From: Luteolibacter sp. LG18
GTDB taxonomy: Bacteria; Verrucomicrobiota; Verrucomicrobiia; Verrucomicrobiales; Akkermansiaceae
DNA: 64,000 nucleotides
Assembly (NCBI RefSeq): GCF_036322585.1
Contig: NZ_AP024600.1
Location: forward strand, 5,642,001 to 5,706,000
Direction of reading: 5' to 3'
Shown here piece after piece: positions 18,101 to 24,676 of the stretch. Every line of letters begins with the position of its first letter. The first letter of the stretch is position 1. Position numbers and translations under genes: made by a program. The notes beneath the pieces were generated by a model, which saw only the letters and a program-made list of their open reading frames with translations, was not told where the DNA came from and made no database searches.

Positions 18101-19110
18101 ACGTTCGAAGGATTCGTCACCGTGATGTTCACCGCCGTGGAGGTGGTGGACGCGCCGTCGTTGTCCGTGGCCTTCGCCGTGAGCGAATAGGAGCCGGAGA
18201 TCATGCCGGTCCACGAGTATTGGAACGGCGACGAGGTGGCCTCACCCAGCTTGGTGGCGCCTTGGTAGAATTCCACCTTGGCAACGGTGCCGTTCGCGTC
18301 GGCGGCGCTGGCCACGAGATTCACCGGTGCGGGGATGGCCACGGTGTCTCCGTTCGTCGGAGCGGTCAGGCTGACGGTCGGGGCTGGTTGCCCGCCGCTG
18401 ATCACCACGTTGTCGAGGCCGATGATCTGGTCCGGGGAAGTCTGAGTGGCGTTGTCATCCACCCAGCGCAGCAAAAGCGTGGAACCGGCGGCCCAGTTGG
18501 CCGAAAGGCTCACCGTCGTGGCCGCCACGGAGGTCACGCCCGTCGTGTTCGGCACCACCACGCCGGAGGAGCCGGAAACCGTGGGGTTCAGCGCGGAGAC
18601 GTTGGTCCAGGTGGTGCCGTTGTCGAGGCTGTAGAACAACCAGTAACCGGGCAATTCGTTGACCGTTCCAGCGACCGTGTAGCGCCGGGTATCGTAGGCC
18701 ACCGAAATGCTGGAAACCGCGCCGCCGGTGCCGTTGGTCAGGGAGAGCTGCGACGCCACCCCCGAAATGCTGGTCGGGGAAGTCGCGAACACCCGGTCGG
18801 AGGACGACGCGCCTTGCGCGTTGTAGCCACTGTTGTTTGAGACTCCCGATGGGGCATTGCTCACCGTGAGCGCGCTGGCGGTGGTGCCGGTGGCGGAGAG
18901 GGAACTCGCGGTGATGCTGGATGTCCAGGTGGCATTCGTTCCAGAAGGAGCGATCCAAGTGGTCCACCCGGTAGGGCGGGTGGTGCCGGCCGTTCCCATC
19001 GAATCGAAGTTCTGGGAATACGTGCCGGTGAAGCTGACGGACTGGGCGCGCGCCACACCGGACAGCGTGGCGATGGCGACCGCCAGCGGTGGGAGGAATC
19101 GGAGGTTCAT
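15154..19110 (-). CDS. Secreted modular metallophosphoesterase (purple acid phosphatase-like)
   Basis: The start at 19110 gives 1318 residues with a signal peptide (MNLRFLPPLAVAIATLSGVA). In order I see an N-terminal beta domain, Ig-like modules of the VEFYNGATKLGEST type near residues 250-330, 335-425 and 605-690, with a galactose-binding-like domain at about 430-605. A purple-acid-phosphatase N-domain follows (about 700-800), then the calcineurin-like phosphoesterase core (about 810-1110). The core has metal-ligand motifs VVGDCG, LGDNAY, LGNHDA, FWHHPP and GHSHNYER. A TSP3/EF-hand-like DTDGDGIPDEYE near 1170 precedes a C-terminal beta domain ending RFFRVKVSTSH. The enzyme probably releases phosphate from extracellular esters. 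The start overlaps the stop of the upstream TPR gene in an ATGA, implying coupled translation. The open frame extends 74 codons upstream but lacks a signal peptide. Confidence 0.93.
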   Translation of the reverse strand: MNLRFLPPLAVAIATLSGVARAQSVSFTGTYSQNFDSMGTAGTTRPTGWTTWIAPSGTNATWTSSITASSLSATGTTASALTVSNAPSGVSNNSGYNAQGASSSDRVFATSPTSISGVASQLSLTNGTGGAVSSISVAYDTRRYTVAGTVNELPGYWLFYSLDNGTTWTNVSALNPTVSGSSGVVVPNTTGVTSVAATTVSLSANWAAGSTLLLRWVDDNATQTSPDQIIGLDNVVISGGQPAPTVSLTAPTNGDTVAIPAPVNLVASAADANGTVAKVEFYQGATKLGEATSSPFQYSWTGMISGSYSLTAKATDNDGASTTSTAVNITVTNPSNVAPTVALTSHTDGQKIPASSLTLTASASDTDGVISKVEFYNGATKLGESTTAPYTLTLPGIAVGNYTLTAKATDNDGGITTSTVVNVIATAYTDNAALARGATWKYLDDGTDQGTAWAATAFDDSAWASGAARLGYGDTQVTLLRQGPSGMTSSTKYITYYFRKTFTVADVSKVIGLSATLQRDDGAVIYINGVEVARSNMPSGAINYLTNSSTIVDSTDETTFFPLTMPFGSLVTGTNTIAVEIHQRDNTSSDLGFDMDLNVITEGGNAKPVVQLTSPANGSTSFLGNPVQITADASDSDGTITKVEFYNGATKLGQATSAPWQYTWNGVTAGTYSLTAVATDDLGGTGTSSAVSITVSTGPSGTLQRGPYLNMANQNSIVVRWRSSQSVIGRVRYGLTPDALTLSTDEASAKTDHEIRLTGLTPYTRYYYSVGSSQDALTPESAETTSFKPTGSPLPTAADYTFRTSPVPGTAVDTRIWVVGDCGRGTQIQANGREAYYTFAGSRVPDLNLQLGDNAYNSGTDTEYQTGYFNMYADYFRKMPQWSTLGNHDANNGSTSTTANFPYFDMFTFPKAAECGGVASGTEHYYSFDYGNVHMICLDSQASDTTVDNAATTGVNEDGPMAAWLRQDLASTTATWIIAFWHHPPYSKGSHDSDSETQMVNMRTRFNPILEQGGVDLVFVGHSHNYERSFLIDGHYGTSGTITSGMKKNAGNGSVTGITTGASGVIRQAPNFTATATTAGTVIPGDGAYVKPLTGPRDHFGTVYNTAGMSGLADAGSINHAAMYISYNTVGTVNIDVNGTTLKATYVQSGGATPDNFTIIKKGAADTDGDGIPDEYELANGLNRYSDDASSTKDADGVSNFLQFAFGLNASVTGDTTPIDVNVGSHSLTKRGMPATWYQATNNGTDFRVLFVRRKTYQDEGLVYTPQFSGDLTTWTDSTATPTVVADGGDVEAVSIRYPLFVGGKKARFFRVKVSTSH

Positions 19111-19961
19111 GGGGCTTTCGTGGAGACGAAGGGATTGGGGGAGGTCTGGGGGGAAAGGGAATCGAGCGCGGCGATCGCCTCGCGGGCCTGCTGGGCCAGC
19201 TTCGACATCGAATGCGAACCACGCTCGGCCTCGGGCAGCGCCTTGAGGTGATCGGAAAGCGCCAACCATGCGGCCCGGGCTTCGGTCAGCCGGTTCGCCT
19301 CGGTGAGAATCGACGCGCGGCGCGCCATCCACGGCTCCGGGCGCGGGGCGAGGCGCTGCAAGGTGGACACGCGGACCAGCGCGGCATCGAAACGCTCCGC
19401 CAGCACCTCGATCTCCAGCACTTTCATCTGGAGCGACGGAATCGGGCCGAGACGCTTGAGGCCGTTTTCCAGCACCTTCACGGCTTCATCGGTGTGGCCG
19501 TTCGCCGCCATGCACGCGGCGGTTTCCTGCACGAGATCCGGCTCGGCCTCGCGGTTCGAGGCGAGCGCGGCGGCGTAATCGAGCAACGCCTTCTCGTGGA
19601 GGGACAGCTTCGTTTCCACCCGGGCACGGGAAGCCAGCGCGCCCCAATGGGTGGGGTTCGCGGCGAGATGGGTATCGAGAGCCGCCTTCGCTTCCTCGGG
19701 CTTGCCCTGGGCATCGAGCACCTGGCCCTTCACCCACAGCACCGGGAACTTGCCCGGCGCGCACTCCTCGGTCTTCTCCAAATCGCGCAGGGTTTCCTCG
19801 TAATCCTCGTGCTCCAACTCCAGTTCGGCCCGCCGATACCACAGCTCGCCGTTGCGGGGCTCTTTCTCTAGCTGCGCGTCCACCAGCGCCATCAGGTCGC
19901 TGTGGACCCCATGCGCGTGCGAAACACCGGCCAAGGAACCGATCACCGCGACCAAACACAT
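19107..19961 (-). CDS. Secreted TPR protein coupled to the phosphoesterase
   Basis: Tetratricopeptide-like helical repeats cover most of the protein (NGELWYRRAELELEHEDYEE, THWGALASRARVE, IPSLQMKVLEIEVLAERFD). The start is uncertain. ATG at 19961 gives 284 residues beginning MCLVAVIGSLAGVSHAHG, a plausible signal peptide without positive charges. ATG at 20069 gives 320 residues with a basic N-region. Its stop codon overlaps the start of the large phosphoesterase (ATGA). TPR proteins mediate protein contacts; the tight coupling suggests it works with the phosphoesterase, but this is inference. The gene is divergent from the multicopper oxidase gene. Confidence 0.8.
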   Translation of the reverse strand: MCLVAVIGSLAGVSHAHGVHSDLMALVDAQLEKEPRNGELWYRRAELELEHEDYEETLRDLEKTEECAPGKFPVLWVKGQVLDAQGKPEEAKAALDTHLAANPTHWGALASRARVETKLSLHEKALLDYAAALASNREAEPDLVQETAACMAANGHTDEAVKVLENGLKRLGPIPSLQMKVLEIEVLAERFDAALVRVSTLQRLAPRPEPWMARRASILTEANRLTEARAAWLALSDHLKALPEAERGSHSMSKLAQQAREAIAALDSLSPQTSPNPFVSTKAP

Positions 19962-20206
19962 CAACGCGAGGCGTTTCCGTGAGATCGAGGCACGACATTC
20001 CAAGGCCGGCTTTCTTCCACACAAAAAAATGAGAATCCCGGGGGGCAACACGGGTGCGAAATGAAGCACCGATTCCCCATCCGCCTAACATTCCATCGTG
20101 ACGGAATAATCAGTGAACACCGCGTCACCTCCCGGGAAAAACCGCGAAACGAAACCGTCACCAACGAACGCGCATTTCCGCGAACCCGCCGGATTATGAG
20201 AACGCC

Positions 20207-21862
20207 GTGTCCCGTCGCTCCCCCGCCCTGCTGCTGCTCACTGCAGCCGCGTTGATCCTTACCGCGCTTCCTGCCCGCGCCTGCCCGTGGTGCCAGGTGA
20301 ATCCGGTGATGAAACCCACCGTGTTCGAAGGCGACCCCGATCCCGGCGGCAAGTACTTCGGCCGGACGCCCGACCCCGCGCGCGTCCGCCACTACTACCT
20401 CGCCGCTGAACCCGAAATCTGGAACTACCTCCCGGAAGGCAAGGATCCGGTGATCGGCGCGAAGATCCCGCCGCAGATCACCGCGAACCCGAGCTACCCG
20501 AAAATGCGCTACCGGCAGTACACGGACGCGACCTTCACCACCCGGTCCCTGCCGGACGACCGCCTCGGCATCCTCGGTCCGGTGCTGCGCGGCATGACCG
20601 GGGACTACATCGTGGTCACGCTGCTCAACCGCCTCTCCACCCCCGTTTCCCTCCACCCCCACGGCGTCCGCTACGACAAGGACAGCGAGGGCTCCAGTTA
20701 TCTCACGGAACGCGGTCTCGGTGCCGCCATCGCCCCGCAGGCCCGCTTCACCTACGTGTGGTATCTCGACGAGGCCAGCGCACCCGGACCGGACGAACCG
20801 AGTTCGAAACCCTGGCTCTATCACAGCCACGTGCTGGGCGATGAGGAGATCAACTCCGGACTCTCCGGGTTCATCGTGGTGACCGACGCCAAACGAGCCC
20901 GCCCGGATGGCACGCCCGCCGACATCGACCGCGAGATGGCGATGCTGCTCCAGAACTACGATGAAAGCGGCATGAAGGAGAGCACCGAACTCTACGAACA
21001 GGTGACCGCGCCGGATGGCAAGGGCATCGACGGAGGCCCGCCCCCCGCCGGTCCACCGCCGTGGGCGGAAGCCGCGGAACTGCGCGAACTGGCGATGCGC
21101 CACGCGATCAACGGTCGCATCTTCGGCAACACCCAGGGCTTCGACATGAAGGAGGGAGAACGCGTGCGCTGGTATCTCTTCGCCCTCGGCAATGAAGCGG
21201 ACGTCCACACCGCCCATTGGCACGGTGCCCGCTTGCGCGGACCGGGCGGGCACATGACCGACGTGGTGGAGCTCATGCCCGGCACCATGAAGGTGGCGGA
21301 CATGGTGGCGGACAATCCCGGCAGTTGGATGATCCACTGCCACGTGGGCGAGCACATGATGGAAGGCATGTACGGCCACTACCAGGTGCTCAAGAAGGAC
21401 GGCCCCGCCATCGAGGCAGCCCCCTTCTTCGGCCTCCTGAAGGAAAACCAGAGCGTCGAGTGGATCTCGGCCGAAGGCAAACTCGACCCCGCCAATCCGT
21501 CCCTGAAACTGCGCGCCACCCTCACCGCCTACGCCAATCTCCCGCTGTGGAATACCCGGCTCGGCCTCACCCTCGGCGAGCGCAAGGCCGGCACCCGCCT
21601 CGACCGCAGCGGTGCCGGCGCGAACAACGGCGTGAAGTTCAAGGTCCTCAATGGCGATCCCTCCGGCCTGGTGCAGAGCGACAAGCTGGACGTCGAAATC
21701 ACCTTCGAATCGAAGGAATGGGGCGATGATTTCAAAAAGCGGATGGAAGACAAATCCCCGCAACCACTTCCCGTGAAACTCTCACTCGACGATACTGTGC
21801 ACGAGGTTCCGCTCTCCATTGAGATCAAGGACCAGGCGCTACGACTCAAGGCGCTTCATTGA
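20207..21862 (+). CDS. Multicopper oxidase
   Basis: The 551-residue protein starts at GTG and has a signal peptide ([18 protein letters not shown]). The first mature Cys pair is CPWC. All four copper-binding histidine motifs are present: HPHG near residue 150, WLYHSHV near 203, HTAHWHG near 335 and [12 protein letters not shown] near 375. The last contains the His-Cys-His of the type 1/type 3 sites and an axial Met. The protein is thus predicted to be catalytically competent, oxidising a substrate and reducing oxygen to water in the periplasm. The C-terminal 130 residues are an added beta domain. The closest types are ceruloplasmin-like or copper-resistance oxidases, and the substrate is unknown. 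An ATG at 20196 is out of frame, which is why GTG was chosen. Confidence 0.92.
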   Translation: MSRRSPALLLLTAAALILTALPARACPWCQVNPVMKPTVFEGDPDPGGKYFGRTPDPARVRHYYLAAEPEIWNYLPEGKDPVIGAKIPPQITANPSYPKMRYRQYTDATFTTRSLPDDRLGILGPVLRGMTGDYIVVTLLNRLSTPVSLHPHGVRYDKDSEGSSYLTERGLGAAIAPQARFTYVWYLDEASAPGPDEPSSKPWLYHSHVLGDEEINSGLSGFIVVTDAKRARPDGTPADIDREMAMLLQNYDESGMKESTELYEQVTAPDGKGIDGGPPPAGPPPWAEAAELRELAMRHAINGRIFGNTQGFDMKEGERVRWYLFALGNEADVHTAHWHGARLRGPGGHMTDVVELMPGTMKVADMVADNPGSWMIHCHVGEHMMEGMYGHYQVLKKDGPAIEAAPFFGLLKENQSVEWISAEGKLDPANPSLKLRATLTAYANLPLWNTRLGLTLGERKAGTRLDRSGAGANNGVKFKVLNGDPSGLVQSDKLDVEITFESKEWGDDFKKRMEDKSPQPLPVKLSLDDTVHEVPLSIEIKDQALRLKALH

Positions 21863-21881
21863 TCCCACATCCCGGATCCCG

Positions 21882-21964
21882 TGCCTCCGGCCGGACTCGA
21901 ACCGGCACGCCCTTGCGGGCAACGGATTTTAAGTCCGCAGCGTCTACCATTCCACCACGGAGGC
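21882..21964 (-). tRNA. tRNA-Leu (anticodon UAA)
   Basis: On the minus strand GCCTCCG at the 5' end pairs with CGGAGGC at the 3' end, followed by discriminator A. The anticodon loop CTTAAAA has TAA, reading leucine UUA codons. A long variable arm (GCCCGCAAGGGC) marks a class II tRNA, and GGTTCGAGTCC forms the T loop. The CCA tail is not encoded. It lies downstream of the multicopper oxidase on the opposite strand. Confidence 0.97.
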
Positions 21965-22061
21965 GTGGGATTCCCGGCGCGGGCCGGTCAGGTGACGGGG
22001 ACGCTAGCGGTCCGGCCTCCGGGCGTCCAGAGGCGAACCGCGCGGACATGAAGATTCCCGG

Positions 22062-23522
22062 TTACCTCAACCGCGCCTCGGGAATCACGAGCGTCTGCAC
22101 CGACTTCTCCGGCATCGGAAAGGACAGCACGGAACCCGCCAACGGCACCTGCGGCAGCACTTGATAGCGCGCTTGTCCCTCCGGCTGGGTGAGCCACACA
22201 TCCGCCTTCCGCCCCACCGCCGCGAATTTCGAAAGATCCACGCGAACGGTCCGCGCCTGGGAGTTGTCATTGAGGCAAACCAGCGTGAGACGGCTCTGAT
22301 TGGCCTCGTAAGCAGCCACCACCGACTCGTCCCCGGTGGTGAGAATGACAGCCCCCTCCGGAATGCCACGCGTGTAATGCGCCAGCACCTGCCACTTCGG
22401 GTTCACCTGGACCATGCGTGCCCGCCGCAGATCCCCCGCGATGAGCCCCCAGCCGCCGCCATCCACCACCTGCCAATACGACCACGACACCGGCTTCAAG
22501 TGGGACACGTCGCGATGGAGATTGCGGGCCATGTTCAGCCCGGTCGGATCGCCATCGCCATATTCCGAGTTCCACACCACCTTGCCATCGGCCTCGGCCA
22601 GGCGATGGAGTTCCGCCCGGTTGCCCTTCGCTTCCTGATACCCGTGCACGTTCAGGTGGCTGACGAGGTTCTTCACCGCTGGCGTGAAACTCCGCCACGT
22701 TTCGATCGCATGATCGTAGTAGGTCTCCTCCGAGGCCGTAATGGGCAACGACTTCAAGCCGCGGCGGTCCAATTCCTCCCGCACCAGCGGGAGGATCCGG
22801 GCCTGCGCGGGCGCGGACACATGGCAGCCCTCCTGCTTGCAATCGGCGAACCACCAGTCCGAGCGGGGCTCATTGAAGGGCGCCACCGAGGTGAACGTGA
22901 TCCCCCAATGGTCCGCGGCGCGGCGGGCGACGGTCGCCAGATAGATCGCGAAATCCCGCTCATGGGCCACGGCGAGGTTGTCGTCCGTGGGCTTTGGACC
23001 GCCGGAGGGATTGTCGTTCTTCGTCATCCACCACATCGGCGAGTTGGAGAACAACTCGAAGTGCTTCACTCCCCGCTCCTTCGCTTTCCCCAGCATCAGG
23101 CGTTGGTTGGCATCCACCGACCAGTTCCAGGATGACGACTCCGGATCGGAACTGCGGCCATCCAGCCAGAATCCTTCCATCTGGCGGTAGCGGTGGATGA
23201 TCTTGGAAGCGACCATCTTCCGTCCATCGATCTCGTTCCAACTGCATGCCCCGGCGTTGTAGCGGACGAAATTCAGCCCGAGCCCGGGAACCAGCCCCGG
23301 CCCCACCTTCACAGCCTTGGTCGTGAAAAGCGCGTCGGCCAGATCGTCCCGATCGCCGAAGACCCCGGCCCACCAGGCAAGCGAAACACCCCAGCCCTGC
23401 CAGTTGCCCTGTCGTGCCGCCGGATCGATCGTCACCACTCCGGAACCGGACTCCGCGGCGGATGACACAACCGGCAGAGCCACAAGACCGAAGCAGAGAA
23501 GAATGGAAGAGAAGCGGATCAT
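22062..23522 (-). CDS. GH30-like secreted glycosidase (possible beta-1,6-galactanase)
   Basis: A 486-residue secreted enzyme with signal peptide (ILLCFGLVALPVVSSAAE). Features of glycoside hydrolase family 30 include GWGVSLAWWAGVFGDRDDLA near the N-terminus, FELFSNSPMWWMTKNDNPSG, the acid/base Glu in FNEPRSDWW and the nucleophile Glu in VVWNSEYGDGDPTG. The C-terminal beta domain follows. The Trp-rich start and PMWWM segment are like endo-beta-1,6-galactanases, but substrate specificity is inference. The gene stands alone between tRNA-Leu and a small unknown gene. Its promoter lies in the spacer 23523-23631, where no clear motif stands out. Confidence 0.88.
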   Translation of the reverse strand: MIRFSSILLCFGLVALPVVSSAAESGSGVVTIDPAARQGNWQGWGVSLAWWAGVFGDRDDLADALFTTKAVKVGPGLVPGLGLNFVRYNAGACSWNEIDGRKMVASKIIHRYRQMEGFWLDGRSSDPESSSWNWSVDANQRLMLGKAKERGVKHFELFSNSPMWWMTKNDNPSGGPKPTDDNLAVAHERDFAIYLATVARRAADHWGITFTSVAPFNEPRSDWWFADCKQEGCHVSAPAQARILPLVREELDRRGLKSLPITASEETYYDHAIETWRSFTPAVKNLVSHLNVHGYQEAKGNRAELHRLAEADGKVVWNSEYGDGDPTGLNMARNLHRDVSHLKPVSWSYWQVVDGGGWGLIAGDLRRARMVQVNPKWQVLAHYTRGIPEGAVILTTGDESVVAAYEANQSRLTLVCLNDNSQARTVRVDLSKFAAVGRKADVWLTQPEGQARYQVLPQVPLAGSVLSFPMPEKSVQTLVIPEARLR

Positions 23523-23631
23523 CGTTCGGCCTTTGGGTCCGGAAACAACGATTCAACCCCGCTCCACGTTTCGCGGATCAGCCAAAATGCCGATATTGTG
23601 GTTTTCCTTGGGTTTCATCCTTCACCGATAA

Positions 23632-23666
23632 AATCGGCCCCCTCCCACGGGTGGAGGGGGCCGATT
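23632..23666 (-). terminator. Terminator of the 278-residue unknown gene
   Basis: A perfect 14-bp stem (AATCGGCCCCCTCC with GGAGGGGGCCGATT, 7-base loop) lies 119 bases downstream of the minus-strand gene ending at 23785. On the minus strand it is followed by TTTTAT. It separates that gene from the GH30 gene. Confidence 0.8.
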
Positions 23667-23784
23667 CATTGCATCGTACCCGGGAAAGCCGTGTCGCGCG
23701 CGAGTCAAAGCGCCTTCATAAGGGAAGGGCGGCAATCCACGGCGAAACCCGACACCGGCGTATGACTTTATCGGCAGGACTGCC

Positions 23785-24621
23785 CTATTCCCCTACGGGA
23801 GCCGCCAGATGGCGGCTCAGATTCTCCAGCTCGTCCCGTGCCCGCGCACGAAGACCCGCATCGGTGAATCCGTCCGCCCAACGACCTGCCGCGGCGGGAT
23901 CCCGGAGACCCCATTGGTGCAGGACCGCCATGGCGGCCTCGCCCTGCAATGGCCCCGGCTCAAGCCCCGCCACCAGGCCTGCCGCCGCCATCGGGTCCGA
24001 TTTCGCCACGACAAACGATGCCCTGGCCAGAATGCGATCCCGCCAGAGGCCCGGAGGCTGATCCCGGCCCCATTCCACCACGGCCTCCGGCTCCCGGGCC
24101 GCCCACTGCATCGCCAGGTTTTCCAACAGGCTATCTCCCCCCGCTTCATCGGCATGATGGGCCACGGCGCGCTCGATCGCTACACGGGGGTCCCGTTCCG
24201 CCACGGCATAACAAACCACGGAGCGGGTGGAGCGGCGTTCACCGGAATCCTCCAGCCCAGCGCTCCAGGCCAAGGCGTCATCGGGCGCTTTCACCGCCCA
24301 CCCGCGGAGCAGATCCCGCATCAAGGCGGTTCTCTCCTCCCCTGCCACGAGCCCACGGGCAAACGCCATGGCCCCCTGCGGATCGGCATCGATCCAGCGG
24401 GACGCCAGTCTCCGCCGCGCTGCGGCCGCCGCCACGGAATGCCTATCCGCCATGATACGCCGGTATTCCAACTCCGGTGCAAACCGTACTTGGACCCGTC
24501 CACCCGGAACACGGCCCTCCGGAACGGTAAAGCCGCTTCCCTTTCCCGAGGTGAAAAGAGCTGCCCACACGCAAAGCGATGCAACTCCGGCGAGCGGGAC
24601 CAACATGATCAGGCGTTTCAT
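23785..24621 (-). CDS. Unknown secreted or anchored protein with WA/DPxAA-type helical repeats
   Basis: I do not recognise a named family. The 278-residue protein begins with one hydrophobic segment (LIMLVPLAGVASLCVWAALF), either a membrane anchor or a signal. The rest is helical, with loose ~35-residue repeats: ASRWIDADPQGAMAFARGL, DALAWSAGLEDSGERRSTRS, AVVEWGRDQPPGLWRDRI and RDPAAAGRWADGFTDAGLR. Trp-Ala pairs, Asp-Pro-x-Ala-Ala and Arg-containing helices recur. Proteins with such repeats occur commonly in Verrucomicrobiota (general recollection, not a search result). It sits directly after the terminator of the alginate-lyase-family gene, so it has its own promoter. Confidence 0.75.
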   Translation of the reverse strand: MKRLIMLVPLAGVASLCVWAALFTSGKGSGFTVPEGRVPGGRVQVRFAPELEYRRIMADRHSVAAAAARRRLASRWIDADPQGAMAFARGLVAGEERTALMRDLLRGWAVKAPDDALAWSAGLEDSGERRSTRSVVCYAVAERDPRVAIERAVAHHADEAGGDSLLENLAMQWAAREPEAVVEWGRDQPPGLWRDRILARASFVVAKSDPMAAAGLVAGLEPGPLQGEAAMAVLHQWGLRDPAAAGRWADGFTDAGLRARARDELENLSRHLAAPVGE

Positions 24622-24630
24622 CTCCAGAAG

Positions 24631-24658
24631 AAAAGCCGCGCCCCGGATGAGGCGCGGC
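24631..24658 (-). terminator. Terminator of the alginate-lyase-family gene
   Basis: An 8-bp stem (GCCGCGCC 24635-24642 with GGCGCGGC 24651-24658) with an 8-base loop is followed on the minus strand by TTTTCTT. It lies 19 bases after the stop of the gene at 24677. Confidence 0.8.
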
Positions 24659-24676
24659 GGTGGATAAGTAGTGGAT

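Noticed and set aside
15064-18840. A 1258-codon open frame on the plus strand opposite the metallophosphoesterase gene
   Set aside because: It has no domain signatures, and GC-rich codon bias readily opens antisense frames. The minus-strand frame has a signal peptide and clear catalytic motifs.
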